Part shown: positions 16,324 through 23,565 of the stretch, one piece after another
Numbering within the stretch: position 1 is the stretch's first letter
Layout of the letters: each line of letters opens with the position of its first letter
Source of the DNA: Bacillus zhangzhouensis
GTDB taxonomy: Bacteria; Bacillota; Bacilli; Bacillales; Bacillaceae
Reading direction: 5' to 3'
NCBI GenBank assembly: GCA_025809375.1
Contig: CP099514.1
Coordinates: forward strand, 2,356,001 to 2,420,000
Length of the DNA stretch: 64,000 nt
The notes under the pieces: model-generated
What the model was told of the DNA's origin: nothing
Seen by the model: the letters and a program-made list of their open reading frames with translations, nothing else
The model's database searches: none
Made by a program: the position numbers and the translations under genes

Positions 16324-16821
16324 ATGTTTCATGTCGAAAAACAGTCTGGCGATCCTTCAAAAGACTATCAATTGCTTGTCAAACAGATAGAAGCCATGAC
16401 AGATGGTGAACCTGATCTGATTGCCAACTTGGCAAATGCAGCTGCGCTACTCTATCACTCACTTCCTGAAGTCAATTGGGCAGGTTTTTATTTAGCAAAG
16501 GGCAGCGAGCTCGTGCTTGGACCATTTAACGGACTGCCTGCATGTGTGCGCATTCCTTCTGGAAAAGGCGTTTGCGGTACAGCGTTTGCGACAGGTGAAG
16601 TGCAGCGTATCGCAGATGTCCATGCATTCCCTGGACATATTGCATGTGATGCCGCATCGCAATCTGAAATAGTCATTCCGCTCAAGGTTAATGGACAGAT
16701 CATTGGGGTGCTCGATATTGACAGCCCCGTGAAAAACCGCTTCAGTGAAGTCGATGAGACCTATCTTATTCAATTTACAGAAATTCTTCAACGGGCGTTA
16801 TCCGTCTCTACGGATGCGTAA
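16324..16821 (+). CDS. ytsP: Free methionine-(R)-sulfoxide reductase, GAF domain
   Basis: A 165-residue fRMsr that reduces free L-methionine-(R)-sulfoxide with thioredoxin. It is a single GAF domain with the three conserved redox cysteines at residues 74, 84 and 108 (PACVRI, KGVCGTA, HIACDA). The start is preceded by TAGGAG. The gene is divergent from refZ and is followed by a repeat element and then a terminator (17025-17050), so the transcript probably carries the repeat in its 3' end. Confidence 0.92.
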   Translation: MFHVEKQSGDPSKDYQLLVKQIEAMTDGEPDLIANLANAAALLYHSLPEVNWAGFYLAKGSELVLGPFNGLPACVRIPSGKGVCGTAFATGEVQRIADVHAFPGHIACDAASQSEIVIPLKVNGQIIGVLDIDSPVKNRFSEVDETYLIQFTEILQRALSVSTDA

Positions 16822-16830
16822 TCATGCAAA

Positions 16831-16850
16831 AAGCAGACACATTGTCTGCT
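16831..16850 (+). repeat. 20-bp direct repeat, left copy (terminator half)
   Basis: AAGCAGACACATTGTCTGCT is identical to 17025-17044. It can form the AGCAGACA/TGTCTGCT stem but lacks the T run, which follows only the right copy. The two copies flank the 174-base repeat element exactly. Confidence 0.85.
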
Positions 16851-17024
16851 CAGATTGTTGACAAAGGGCTAAAATGATGTTGATTTTAGCCCTTTGTCTT
16901 CTTTTCAGCGTGATAGAAAACCTTTGCAGCCTAGGAAGAACGAGCACTGCGCGGAGCGAATCTGATATTCGTGAGCACCAGCGCGCAGGACTGACACCGA
17001 ATGCGAGGGTTTGTCTACACGCTG
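16851..17024 (+). repeat. Intergenic stem-loop repeat, copy 1 (long form)
   Basis: Domain 1 is a perfect 15-bp stem GACAAAGGGCTAAAA / TTTTAGCCCTTTGTC (16860-16874, 16884-16898) with a 9-base loop, followed by TTCTTTTCAGCGTGATAG. Domain 2 is bounded by CAGCGTG (16906-16912) and CACGCTG (17018-17024), which pair together with the adjoining AAACCTTTGC / GCGAGGGTTT. Compared with copy 2 (39997-40106) it has about 60 extra bases inside domain 2, forming a further hairpin (CTGCGC...GCGCAG). It lies between ytsP and its terminator. Function unknown. Confidence 0.8.
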
Positions 17025-17050
17025 AAGCAGACACATTGTCTGCTTTTTTA
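17025..17050 (+). terminator. Terminator of ytsP (right copy of 20-bp repeat)
   Basis: The AGCAGACA / TGTCTGCT stem with a CAT loop is followed by six T residues. The left half of the presumed ancestral terminator region is now at 16831-16850. Confidence 0.8.
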
Positions 17051-17095
17051 TGTTTCTTTATATAATGGAGAACGTCACCTCTGCCTCTAAATAGG

Positions 17096-17313
17096 TTGAC
17101 TTCTCCTACTCAGCGTCATATAATAGAGTTTGTGTGAAATATGGCAGCCTTTTTGTTCGGCTTTTTTGTATCATTTTGTTCCTTCTATATGAAGGTGCAT
17201 CTTGTAACTCCCTGCTGCTGGAGCGAGGATGCATGAAAACATAATGACAAAAAAGAGGAAGAACAGACGGTTTTTATTTTTCACAAATAAAAACAATAAG
17301 GAGGAGTCACATT
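17096..17313 (+). promoter_or_regulatory. rpsD promoter and long leader
   Basis: TTGACT (17096-17101), 17 bp, TATAAT (17119-17124) is a strong sigma-A promoter. The leader of about 180 bases contains a stem TGCATC / GATGCA (near 17193-17235) and a GTTTTTATTT / AAATAAAAAC stem just before the AAGGAGGAG ribosome site. In B. subtilis S4 protein binds the rpsD leader and represses its own translation; the long structured leader here is consistent, though I did not verify the pseudoknot. Confidence 0.7.
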
Positions 17314-17916
17314 ATGGCTCGCTATACAGGTCCAAGCTGGAAGATTTCCCGCCGTTTAGGCATTTCATTAAGCGGAACAGGTAAGGAACTTGAAAAACGC
17401 CCTTACGCTCCAGGACAACATGGTCCAGGACAACGCAAAAAACTATCTGAATACGGTTTACAATTACAAGAGAAGCAAAAGCTTCGTCACATGTACGGTG
17501 TCAACGAACGTCAATTCCGTACACTCTATGACAGAGCTGCTAAACTTCCTGGTAAACAAGGTGAAAACTTCATGATCCTTCTTGAAACTCGCCTTGACAA
17601 CCTAGTATACCGTCTTGGCCTTGCTCGTACTCGCCGCCAAGCTCGTCAGCTAGTAAACCATGGTCACATCCTTGTTGATGGAAGCCGTGTAGACATCCCA
17701 TCTTTCTCTGTGAAACCAGGTCAAACGATCGCTCTTCGTGAGAAATCTCAAAACCTTGCAGTAGTGAAAGAATCAGTTGAAGTAAACAACTTCGTTCCTG
17801 AGTACCTTTCTTTCGATGCTGAAAAGCTTGAAGGAACTTTCACTCGTCTTCCAGAGCGTTCTGAATTAGCACCTGAAATCAGCGAACAACTAATCGTTGA
17901 GTTCTACTCTCGTTAA
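17314..17916 (+). CDS. rpsD: 30S ribosomal protein S4
   Basis: A 200-residue S4, the primary 16S rRNA-binding protein that nucleates assembly of the 30S body. It has the N-terminal conserved [16 protein letters not shown] and an S4 RNA-binding domain (about residues 90-155, [20 protein letters not shown]). It lacks the N-terminal zinc-type cysteines, so it is the Zn-independent form. It is monocistronic with its own promoter and terminator, as in B. subtilis. Codon use is strongly biased, as for highly expressed genes. Confidence 0.98.
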   Translation: MARYTGPSWKISRRLGISLSGTGKELEKRPYAPGQHGPGQRKKLSEYGLQLQEKQKLRHMYGVNERQFRTLYDRAAKLPGKQGENFMILLETRLDNLVYRLGLARTRRQARQLVNHGHILVDGSRVDIPSFSVKPGQTIALREKSQNLAVVKESVEVNNFVPEYLSFDAEKLEGTFTRLPERSELAPEISEQLIVEFYSR

Positions 17917-17942
17917 GAGAAATGCTCTGTAAAGGGCACTGA

Positions 17943-17990
17943 AAAACCCTCTAGAAACGTTGACTTCAATGTTTCTAGGGGGTTTTCTTT
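17943..17990 (+). terminator. Terminator of rpsD
   Basis: A 16-bp stem, AAAACCCTCTAGAAAC pairing with GTTTCTAGGGGGTTTT, with a 12-base loop, ends in a T-rich tail. Confidence 0.9.
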
Positions 17991-18224
17991 ACTCTTTGTA
18001 GAATATGGCATTCTCCTTCAATGATTTGGGAGAGGTTTAGGGACAATATTACACAAGTGGGCAGACACACTGATTTATGGCCTGATATAAACTTCTTAGG
18101 GATTAAAGAAACAAGTTAAGTTTTTAATTTTAAAACAAGAACAAAAGTGCAGATATATTCATATCAAGCTAGCTGTTCCACGTTGTAGATTCAAAAGTAG
18201 AAACTAATCTCATTGATGTAATAT
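17991..18224. other. Start of decay island, no gene seen
   Basis: AT-rich sequence after rpsD with no open frame of note and no promoter I can support. In B. subtilis rpsD and tyrS are near neighbours; here about 4 kb of accessory material begins. Confidence 0.5.
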
Positions 18225-18256
18225 AAATACCCCCTTCGCCAAAAAAGGGGGTATTT
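18225..18256 (-). terminator. Terminator of small hypothetical gene
   Basis: AAATACCCCC / GGGGGTATTT is a perfect 10-bp stem directly downstream of the minus-strand gene ending at 18258. Confidence 0.65.
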
Positions 18257-18257
18257 A

Positions 18258-18461
18258 TTACTTATTATTCTCTTCATCCTTATTTAAGTCTGGAAAATTC
18301 TCAATCATTGAACGAATATCTTCGACAAACTCTTTCTCTGTATATTGACCACCCGCGTGTTTTAGATTATCCAGTTTTCCATAAATAATCTTAATAATTC
18401 CCTTTGCATGCTCTTCTTTTAAGCCGTTTACTTTGTTTATCATCTTATCCAATTCAAGCAT
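18258..18461 (-). CDS. Small charged protein, unknown
   Basis: A 67-residue, highly charged, helical protein (ending LNKDEENNK) with no membrane segment or signal peptide. ATG at 18461 follows AAGGAGGAAATTTTTG, a strong ribosome site, and a terminator hairpin abuts the stop codon, so the gene looks functional. The K/E-rich helical pattern recalls small immunity or bacteriocin-associated proteins, but that is only an impression; no family is recognised. Confidence 0.65.
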   Translation of the reverse strand: MLELDKMINKVNGLKEEHAKGIIKIIYGKLDNLKHAGGQYTEKEFVEDIRSMIENFPDLNKDEENNK

Positions 18462-18668
18462 CAAAAATTTCCTCCTTCTCCTTATTGTTCACGCCAATAT
18501 TAACATATCCACTTTGATTAGTATTTAGTTCTTTTGATCACTTTTGCCGCGAAAAACCAACATGATTAAACAGAACAAAACTCCCTCTCCACAGAAGTAA
18601 AATACTAACAATGAATCATTTGCAATTTTAATTAAAAATATAGATTAAATTAACATATATAGGGGGTA

Positions 18669-18863
18669 ATGAAGTTAAAAAAAATTCTAGCTAGCATCTT
18701 AGCTGTGGCGATTCTATTCACCTTTGTCATTCCAACTATGAATTCAGCCGCTGCTACAAATGGTGTCGAAAGAAACATACAAGTAAAAAATGAAGTAGCT
18801 CACTAAGCCACTGATGTAAAGACCGATGATGCTATTGCAAAAGTTGTAATGGCACTGGCTTAA
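18669..18863 (+). pseudogene. Secreted small peptide precursor interrupted by stop
   Basis: The frame opens with a lysine-rich start and hydrophobic core typical of a signal peptide (MKLKKILASILAVAILFTFV), then an Ala-rich cleavage region near residues 27-30. TAA at 18804-18806 ends it after 45 residues. The same frame continues open for 18 more codons (ATDVKTDDAIAKVVMALA) to TAA at 18861-18863, then a terminator. The continuation suggests a 63-residue ancestor with one nonsense change. A run GGGGG lies only 2-3 bases before the ATG, which is too close for a good ribosome site. Family unknown; a Phr-like or antimicrobial peptide precursor is possible. Confidence 0.5.
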
Positions 18864-18880
18864 TTCAACCATGAATAAGT

Positions 18881-18904
18881 CTTTCTCAAGCGAGAAGGGT
18901 TTTA
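18881..18904 (+). terminator. Terminator after peptide gene
   Basis: CTTTCTC / GAGAAGG stem with AAGC loop followed by GTTTT. Confidence 0.6.
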
Positions 18905-19134
18905 CTCTTCATATATCCGGTATTTTTCGGCCAGCACCAAGTTCTTTCTTTTGAACCTCTTAAACGCTGTCTTCTAGTCTCCCTCTTCTGAAACTGTCAA
19001 AACTTTATCCTGTATAACTTAATTTTTTCGTTTTCCTTCATGCCTTTTATCACTCCAAATCAGAATTAATATTTATGAAAAAAGCTCCTAGATCTGGGAC
19101 TGACCCCCGTTTTTGAGACAGGGTCAAAACACCT

Positions 19135-19947
19135 TTATACAGCCAATTGCCGATAGTTTATCGGTGATTGGTTGTTTAGTTTAGTTTGAATACGAATGTT
19201 GTTATAATAATAAATGTAATCTTTGACAGTGCGTTCTACGATGGAAGTTGTAGTTCGGTCAATCCTGTTAAGATAGAACGTTTCAGACTTTAGCGTGGAA
19301 TGAAACGATTCGATGGAGGCATTATCAGCGGGTGTCCCTTTACGGGACATGCTCATGGTAATGCCTTTTATATGAACAGCTTTCTGATACTCGTAAGATG
19401 TATACACAGAACCTTGGTCGCTATGTAACACGCAGTTCTCAGGCAGTGCTGGGAGCTGATCAAGTGTGTTTAAGATAAAGTCTGTGTCCTGCTTATCACC
19501 AATCGTAAAAGCAATCACTTCTCCATTATATAAATCCAATATACTGGAAAGGTACAATGGTTTCTGTCCATAAGGCAAATATGTGATGTCCGTTACTAGT
19601 TTTTCAAGAGGGCGATCAGACTGAAAGTTTCGATCCAGTACATGACCGGCCACGGCATAGGGCTGCCCATTCTTCTTACGCTTTTTCATTTTAACCCGGC
19701 ACTGCCACTGGTTTTTCTGCATAATACGTTGAACAGTTTTATGGTTAATACGCATTCTCATTTTTAGTAGGGCTGTGATTTTTCGATATCCATATCGATA
19801 CTTGTGCTCTCGGCACAACGTGCCGATTTGTTTCTCTAGCTGTCTTTTAGAATGATTCTGAGTCCGATCCTTTTTCCATCTATAGTACGAACTACGTGAG
19901 ATGCCTAAATGGACACAAATGTCCTGTACTGTCATCGTTTTGCACAA
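19135..19947 (-). CDS. IS3-family transposase OrfB (DDE integrase domain)
   Basis: A 270-residue catalytic half of the transposase with an rve integrase core. The DDE triad is visible: Asp in KLVTDITYLPYG near residue 119, Asp in VLHSDQGSVYTS near residue 178, and Glu in NASIESFHSTLK near residue 213. The frame upstream of its first ATG is open back through the slippery site at 20004-20010. A -1 ribosomal shift from orfA would thus yield the OrfAB fusion used for transposition. Confidence 0.93.
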   Translation of the reverse strand: MCKTMTVQDICVHLGISRSSYYRWKKDRTQNHSKRQLEKQIGTLCREHKYRYGYRKITALLKMRMRINHKTVQRIMQKNQWQCRVKMKKRKKNGQPYAVAGHVLDRNFQSDRPLEKLVTDITYLPYGQKPLYLSSILDLYNGEVIAFTIGDKQDTDFILNTLDQLPALPENCVLHSDQGSVYTSYEYQKAVHIKGITMSMSRKGTPADNASIESFHSTLKSETFYLNRIDRTTTSIVERTVKDYIYYYNNIRIQTKLNNQSPINYRQLAV

Positions 19948-19952
19948 TTCTT

Positions 19953-20285
19953 CTACCAGTTTGATTGATGTTTCCTTATCAACTTCCTTTCCAATTCGTT
20001 GTACTTTTTTAAAACTTCATTCTGTTGACTCAGATAGCGATTTTCTGCCTGTAGTCTCTCTAATTCGGAAGAGTACTCGGGACCCTTTCCATAGGTATAT
20101 TGTTTTCCAACAGGCTGTTCGAACCGGTGTGTATCCCCAGCCTTATGCCACCTCACCCATGTCTGAACCTGCGTCTTATTCTTGATATTCAATTCCTCCA
20201 TGATCTCTTTCATAGATACGCCTGCCAATCTCATGTCTACAGCCTTCTGTTTGACTTCAATCGGATAACTTATTCTTGTCCCCAT
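19953..20285 (-). CDS. IS3-family OrfA (helix-turn-helix)
   Basis: A 110-residue DNA-binding half of the transposase, starting MGTRISYPIEVKQKAVDMRL at the ATG at 20285, which follows GGAGGTG. The N-terminal helix-turn-helix (about residues 10-55, MKEIMEELNIKNKTQVQTW) recognises the inverted repeats. A leucine-zipper-like segment (LERLQAENRYLSQQNEVLKK) follows and would drive dimerisation. Confidence 0.9.
   Translation of the reverse strand: MGTRISYPIEVKQKAVDMRLAGVSMKEIMEELNIKNKTQVQTWVRWHKAGDTHRFEQPVGKQYTYGKGPEYSSELERLQAENRYLSQQNEVLKKYNELERKLIRKHQSNW
20004..20010 (-). other. Programmed -1 frameshift site of the IS
   Basis: On the minus strand the heptamer A-AAA-AAG lies near the end of orfA. 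Slipping back one base gives an open path into orfB (KKVQRIGKEVDKE...CKTMTVQD), as expected for IS3 elements. Confidence 0.7.
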
Positions 20286-20379
20286 GAAAAAACACCTCCA
20301 TGTTTTATTTCGGATCACAACGATCCGTTTTCAAACTTGAAGGTGTTTTTTATTAGTCTCATCTTATGGGGTCAGTCCC

Positions 20380-20596
20380 ATCTCTTTCTAGGAGCTTTCA
20401 AACTTTTATTATTAACTGTCCATTTTGTGATAAGCTGCTCTGTTGTCATAACAGTCGCAAATTCATCATGCAGCGTTGCAAGTGAGAGCCGGTGGATCGT
20501 TTCTAGGTCAAAATATGTACCGTTTTGATCTATTAGTCCAAAGACAGTTGTTGCATCTGAGATCAGATACGTATCAAACCCAAGATTTCCGCTCAT
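20380..20596 (-). pseudogene. Isochorismatase-like hydrolase, C-terminal fragment
   Basis: About 70 residues match the C-terminal third of cysteine hydrolases of the isochorismatase/nicotinamidase fold. The piece begins at the conserved RMSGNLGFDTYLISDAT, just after the position of the catalytic cysteine, and continues through FDLETIHRLSLATLHDEFATV. A TGA occurs four codons before the first methionine and no N-terminal part follows in any frame, so the gene is 5'-truncated. Its 3' end now runs into the IS, where the new stop is supplied by the inverted repeat. Not expected to be functional. Confidence 0.75.
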
Positions 20597-20644
20597 TCTT
20601 GTCCCTTTTCAATATCTCTTAGCTGCCATATGCCAGTTGACATC

Positions 20645-20675
20645 AAAAAAGACAGCATAAGCCGCTGTCTTTTTC
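20645..20675 (-). terminator. Terminator of the lipase pseudogene
   Basis: AAAAAGACAGC / GCTGTCTTTTT, a perfect 11-bp stem with a 7-base loop, follows 6 bases after the lipase stop. Confidence 0.85.
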
Positions 20676-20680
20676 GTTTT

Positions 20681-21329
20681 TTAATTCGTATTCTGTCCTC
20701 CGCCGTTCAGTCCTTCTTTAATATAGCCTTTCACTTGGCTTGAGGTTAATAGACCGATATGGCCAGCGCCATGGATCAGGACGTTTCTTGCGCCAATTAA
20801 ACGTGAGAGGCTGTTGACGACGATAAGATCAGCTGAGCTGTAGACAGATGTGTAAAGAATTTTTTGATTTGGATCTGTGCCTGGTAATGCTCTGCTTGAA
20901 ACGAGTCCGTTTGCTCCACCAATTGTGACAACGTTTTCGATTTTATCGCCGCCATCTAGATTCTTGATATAGTATAATGTGTTCGCTCCGCCCATACTAT
21001 GAGCCACAATATCTACTTTTTTGGCACCCGTTTTGTCTAACACATCTTTGACGAATCTGGATAGACGCGGACCATTGTTGCGGTTATTTCCTGTTTTGTC
21101 TATGAAATCGATCGCATATTATTGGTTTCGATCCCAGCCTTGTCCAACCAAATAACTTTTAATAGAAAAAAAGTTATAAGAGGCACCGCCAATGCCGTGT
21201 ATCATCACAACCCGATTATGCTCAGCCGCCTTCATCTCTTTCGGCTGGATAAAAGCCATTGAATCAATTACCAATGCAAGCGCAATGAGAATTTACAAAC
21301 TCCTTTTTCTTAACAAAAATCGCTTTCAT
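20681..21329 (-). pseudogene. Secreted lipase (LipA/EstA type), inactivated
   Basis: The sequence reads as a family I.4 Bacillus lipase close to B. subtilis LipA. The oxyanion motif [14 protein letters not shown], nucleophile serine in [13 protein letters not shown], catalytic Asp region [12 protein letters not shown], histidine in GAGHIGLL and the ending [10 protein letters not shown] are all recognisable. Two lesions inactivate it: TAA at 21119-21121 where LYAIDF-type residues are expected (NQ*YAIDF), and a frameshift within the signal peptide near 21290-21300 after the ATG at 21327-21329. A 120-residue C-terminal frame (20681-21043) stays open but lacks the oxyanion half and the signal peptide. 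Confidence 0.88.
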
Positions 21330-21530
21330 TCCCCCTTATTCATCTTATACGACTCTATTTTATACAAAAAAATATGTAAGAAACGTGAACAAGGTAATGT
21401 TTATGAGATGATTTTACAAAAGTATAAATAATCAAAAAGCACCTTAGACTTTTTTAAATTAAAAAAAGACTACGAGACCTTCTTTCTTTCATATATAATA
21501 TATATCAATAGACAAAGGAGGTTCTACTAG

Positions 21531-21887
21531 ATGCTATTTACTCAAACACCTGCGCCACCCTACTATGCCGCGATTTTTACATCAAAACGAACAAATGTCG
21601 AGCAAAAAGAATACGCTGTAGCTGCTCAAAAAATGGAAGAATTAGCGAAAAACCTAGACGGGTTTCTTGGAATAGAAAGTGTAAGAAATGAACATGGTGT
21701 TGGAATCACTGTCTCTTACTGGGATTCATTAGATGCCATCAAAGAATGGAAAGCTCATACAGCACATCAGCGTGTTCAAAAAAAGGGGAAAAAAGATTGG
21801 TATGAATCCTATACAACCCGAATTTGTAAGGTAGAACATGCTTATACAAACAATGATTCACTCCTTGAACAAGAAGTAAACGAATGA
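21531..21887 (+). CDS. ABM-domain protein, YqjZ-like
   Basis: A 118-residue protein with an antibiotic biosynthesis monooxygenase (ABM) dimeric alpha/beta-barrel fold, like B. subtilis YqjZ. The typical pattern is present: an N-terminal beta strand (YYAAIFTSKRT), a central GFLGIESVR and ITVSYWDSLDAIKEWKAH. Members range from heme-degrading enzymes to quinol monooxygenases; the reaction here is unknown. The ATG follows AAGGAGG by 9 bases and a TATAATATATA stretch lies about 40 bases upstream. It marks the right edge of the rpsD-tyrS accessory island. Confidence 0.8.
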   Translation: MLFTQTPAPPYYAAIFTSKRTNVEQKEYAVAAQKMEELAKNLDGFLGIESVRNEHGVGITVSYWDSLDAIKEWKAHTAHQRVQKKGKKDWYESYTTRICKVEHAYTNNDSLLEQEVNE

Positions 21888-21900
21888 GCTACTTCTACAT

Positions 21901-21941
21901 AAAAAAACACCTCAATGTATACGAACATTTGAGATGCTTTT
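21901..21941. terminator. Terminator between ABM gene and tyrS
   Basis: An imperfect stem ACCTCAATG / CATTTGAGAT with an A7 run on the left and T run on the right can stop transcription from both convergent genes. Confidence 0.65.
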
Positions 21942-21954
21942 CAACGATGCTTAC

Positions 21955-23229
21955 TTATTTATACGTTACGAGGAAGTATTTCTTCTTCCCTCTTCTTAAA
22001 ACAGTAAATTGGTTTTCAATTCGGTCTTCAGCTGAAAGAACATAGTCTTTATTTGTTTGTCTCTCTCCGTTGATGGAGACAGCACCATTTGTGATATCTT
22101 CACGTGCTTGACGTTTTGATGGAGACAGCTTTGATTCTACGAGGATATCGACTAGTGTTAATTCTTCTGTGCTGCTTTTCTCCATTGATGGTACATCTTT
22201 AAAGCCTACTTTCACTTCTTCAGCTGTAAGAGATCTGATCTCGCCCTTAAACAGCGCATTTGAGATGTTGACAGCCTGTTCCAGTGATTCACGGCCATGG
22301 ACAAGTGTTGTCACTTCCTCTGCTAGACGGCGCTGCGCTTCACGCTTTTCAGGGGCTGTTTGCACTTTTTCTTCGTACGATGCGATCTCTTCTTTTGATA
22401 AGAACGTAAAGTATTTTAAGTATTTCACGACATCACGGTCATCTGTGTTGATCCAGAATTGGTAGAATTCATATGGTGATGTTTTTTCTTTATCTAACCA
22501 AATGGCGCCGCCTTCTGTTTTCCCAAACTTTGTGCCGTCTGCTTTTGTGACAAGCGGCATCGTCAGACCAAATGCTTTTGCCCCTTCTGCTTCAGACTTA
22601 CGGATCAGCTCAAGTCCAGATGTGATATTTCCCCACTGGTCACTTCCGCCGATTTGCAGCTTACAATTTTCATTTCTGTAAAGATTTAAGAAGTCTAAAG
22701 ACTGAAGGATAACGTAGCTGAATTCTGTGTAAGAAATCCCTGTTTCGATACGTGAGCTCACGATATCTTTTGCCAGCATGAAATTCACACCGAAGTTCTT
22801 TCCAATATCACGAAGGAACGTGATGACATTCATTTGGCTGATCCAGTCATAGTTATTCACGATGACGGCTGGATTCTCGCCTGCTTCAAAATCAAGAAAT
22901 TGAGACAGCTGCCCTTTGATTTTTTCTGACCACTGCTCTACGATTTCTGCTGGGTTGAGTGAACGTTCTGCTTTTTTGAAGCTAGGGTCGCCAATGAGTC
23001 CAGTTGCGCCGCCAACAAGAGCAATCGGATGATGACCTGCTTCTTGGAATCTGCGTAATGTTAAAATTGGCAATAGATGTCCAATGTGTAAGCTGTCAGC
23101 TGTTGGATCAAAGCCGGAGTAAAGCTTGATTTTTTCTTCTGCTAATAATTTTGTTAAACCTTCTTCATCTGTTTGCTGCTGAATTAATCCTCTGAACGAA
23201 AGCTCTTCCATCAATTGACTCATTTCCAA
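21955..23229 (-). CDS. tyrS: Tyrosyl-tRNA synthetase
   Basis: A 424-residue class I synthetase that charges tRNA-Tyr. The HIGH-type motif HIGHLLPI is near residue 48, the KMSKS equivalent is KFGKT near residue 230, and an S4-like RNA-binding domain occupies the last 70 residues (SKRQAREDITNGAVSING). Length and sequence agree with B. subtilis TyrS. It is transcribed alone behind a T-box leader (23252-23500) and ends at a bidirectional terminator. Confidence 0.97.
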   Translation of the reverse strand: MEMSQLMEELSFRGLIQQQTDEEGLTKLLAEEKIKLYSGFDPTADSLHIGHLLPILTLRRFQEAGHHPIALVGGATGLIGDPSFKKAERSLNPAEIVEQWSEKIKGQLSQFLDFEAGENPAVIVNNYDWISQMNVITFLRDIGKNFGVNFMLAKDIVSSRIETGISYTEFSYVILQSLDFLNLYRNENCKLQIGGSDQWGNITSGLELIRKSEAEGAKAFGLTMPLVTKADGTKFGKTEGGAIWLDKEKTSPYEFYQFWINTDDRDVVKYLKYFTFLSKEEIASYEEKVQTAPEKREAQRRLAEEVTTLVHGRESLEQAVNISNALFKGEIRSLTAEEVKVGFKDVPSMEKSSTEELTLVDILVESKLSPSKRQAREDITNGAVSINGERQTNKDYVLSAEDRIENQFTVLRRGKKKYFLVTYK

Positions 23230-23251
23230 ATCTCCTTTGTTTAAAATGAAA

Positions 23252-23500
23252 CATAAAAAACGCCCCTTCGAATGAACGAAGGGACGATATATATCGCGGT
23301 ACCACCCTGCTTAAAAGACAAAAATTTTGTCTTTTCACTTACATTGATAACGGACAGTTCCGTTCTTTCACTAATCAGGGCATGCTCCTTTTCGTAAAAG
23401 CGGTTCGTGAGGGTAATTCGAATATCTCTTTGTACTGACTCACACCAGCCGTCAGCTCTCTTCAACAGGGAAAGATTATTCTACTGAATCTCAGTCAAAA
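23252..23500 (-). promoter_or_regulatory. T-box riboswitch of tyrS
   Basis: The invariant T-box AGCAGGGTGGTACCGCG is on the minus strand at 23311-23295, followed by the leader terminator stem CGTCCCTTCG / CGAAGGGGCG with a T run (23286-23255). Upstream are the AGAGAG and GCTGGTGTGAGTC elements of stem I. The specifier TAC (Tyr) is at 23415-23413 in the context GAATTACCC, like the GAATTAC of B. subtilis tyrS. Uncharged tRNA-Tyr would favour the antiterminator and switch tyrS on. The exact 5' end is estimated. Confidence 0.93.
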
Positions 23501-23565
23501 CCTTTACATATTCAACTAATGTCATTTTTAACATACTTTTGATATCAAGTCAACTGAGGGAAAAA

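Larger units (their letters stand above)
19096..20379 (-). mobile_element. IS3-family insertion sequence, 1,284 bp
   Basis: The element is bounded by perfect 12-bp terminal inverted repeats GGGACTGACCCC (19096-19107) and GGGGTCAGTCCC (20368-20379) and flanked by a 4-bp target duplication ATCT (19092-19095, 20380-20383). It carries orfA and orfB in different frames with an A-AAA-AAG slippery site, the IS3 family arrangement (IS150-like subgroup by look). All coding parts look intact, so it may be active. Removing the IS and one ATCT restores a hairpin AAAGCTCCTAG / CTAGGAGCTTT, so it landed in the loop of a terminator. Confidence 0.92.

Noticed and set aside
16874-17065. 63-codon + strand open frame within repeat copy 1
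   Set aside because: It is fully explained by the structured repeat and terminator, and the matching region of copy 2 does not keep the frame.
23241-23465. 74-codon minus-strand open frame upstream of tyrS
   Set aside because: It coincides with the T-box leader, whose conserved elements account for the sequence.
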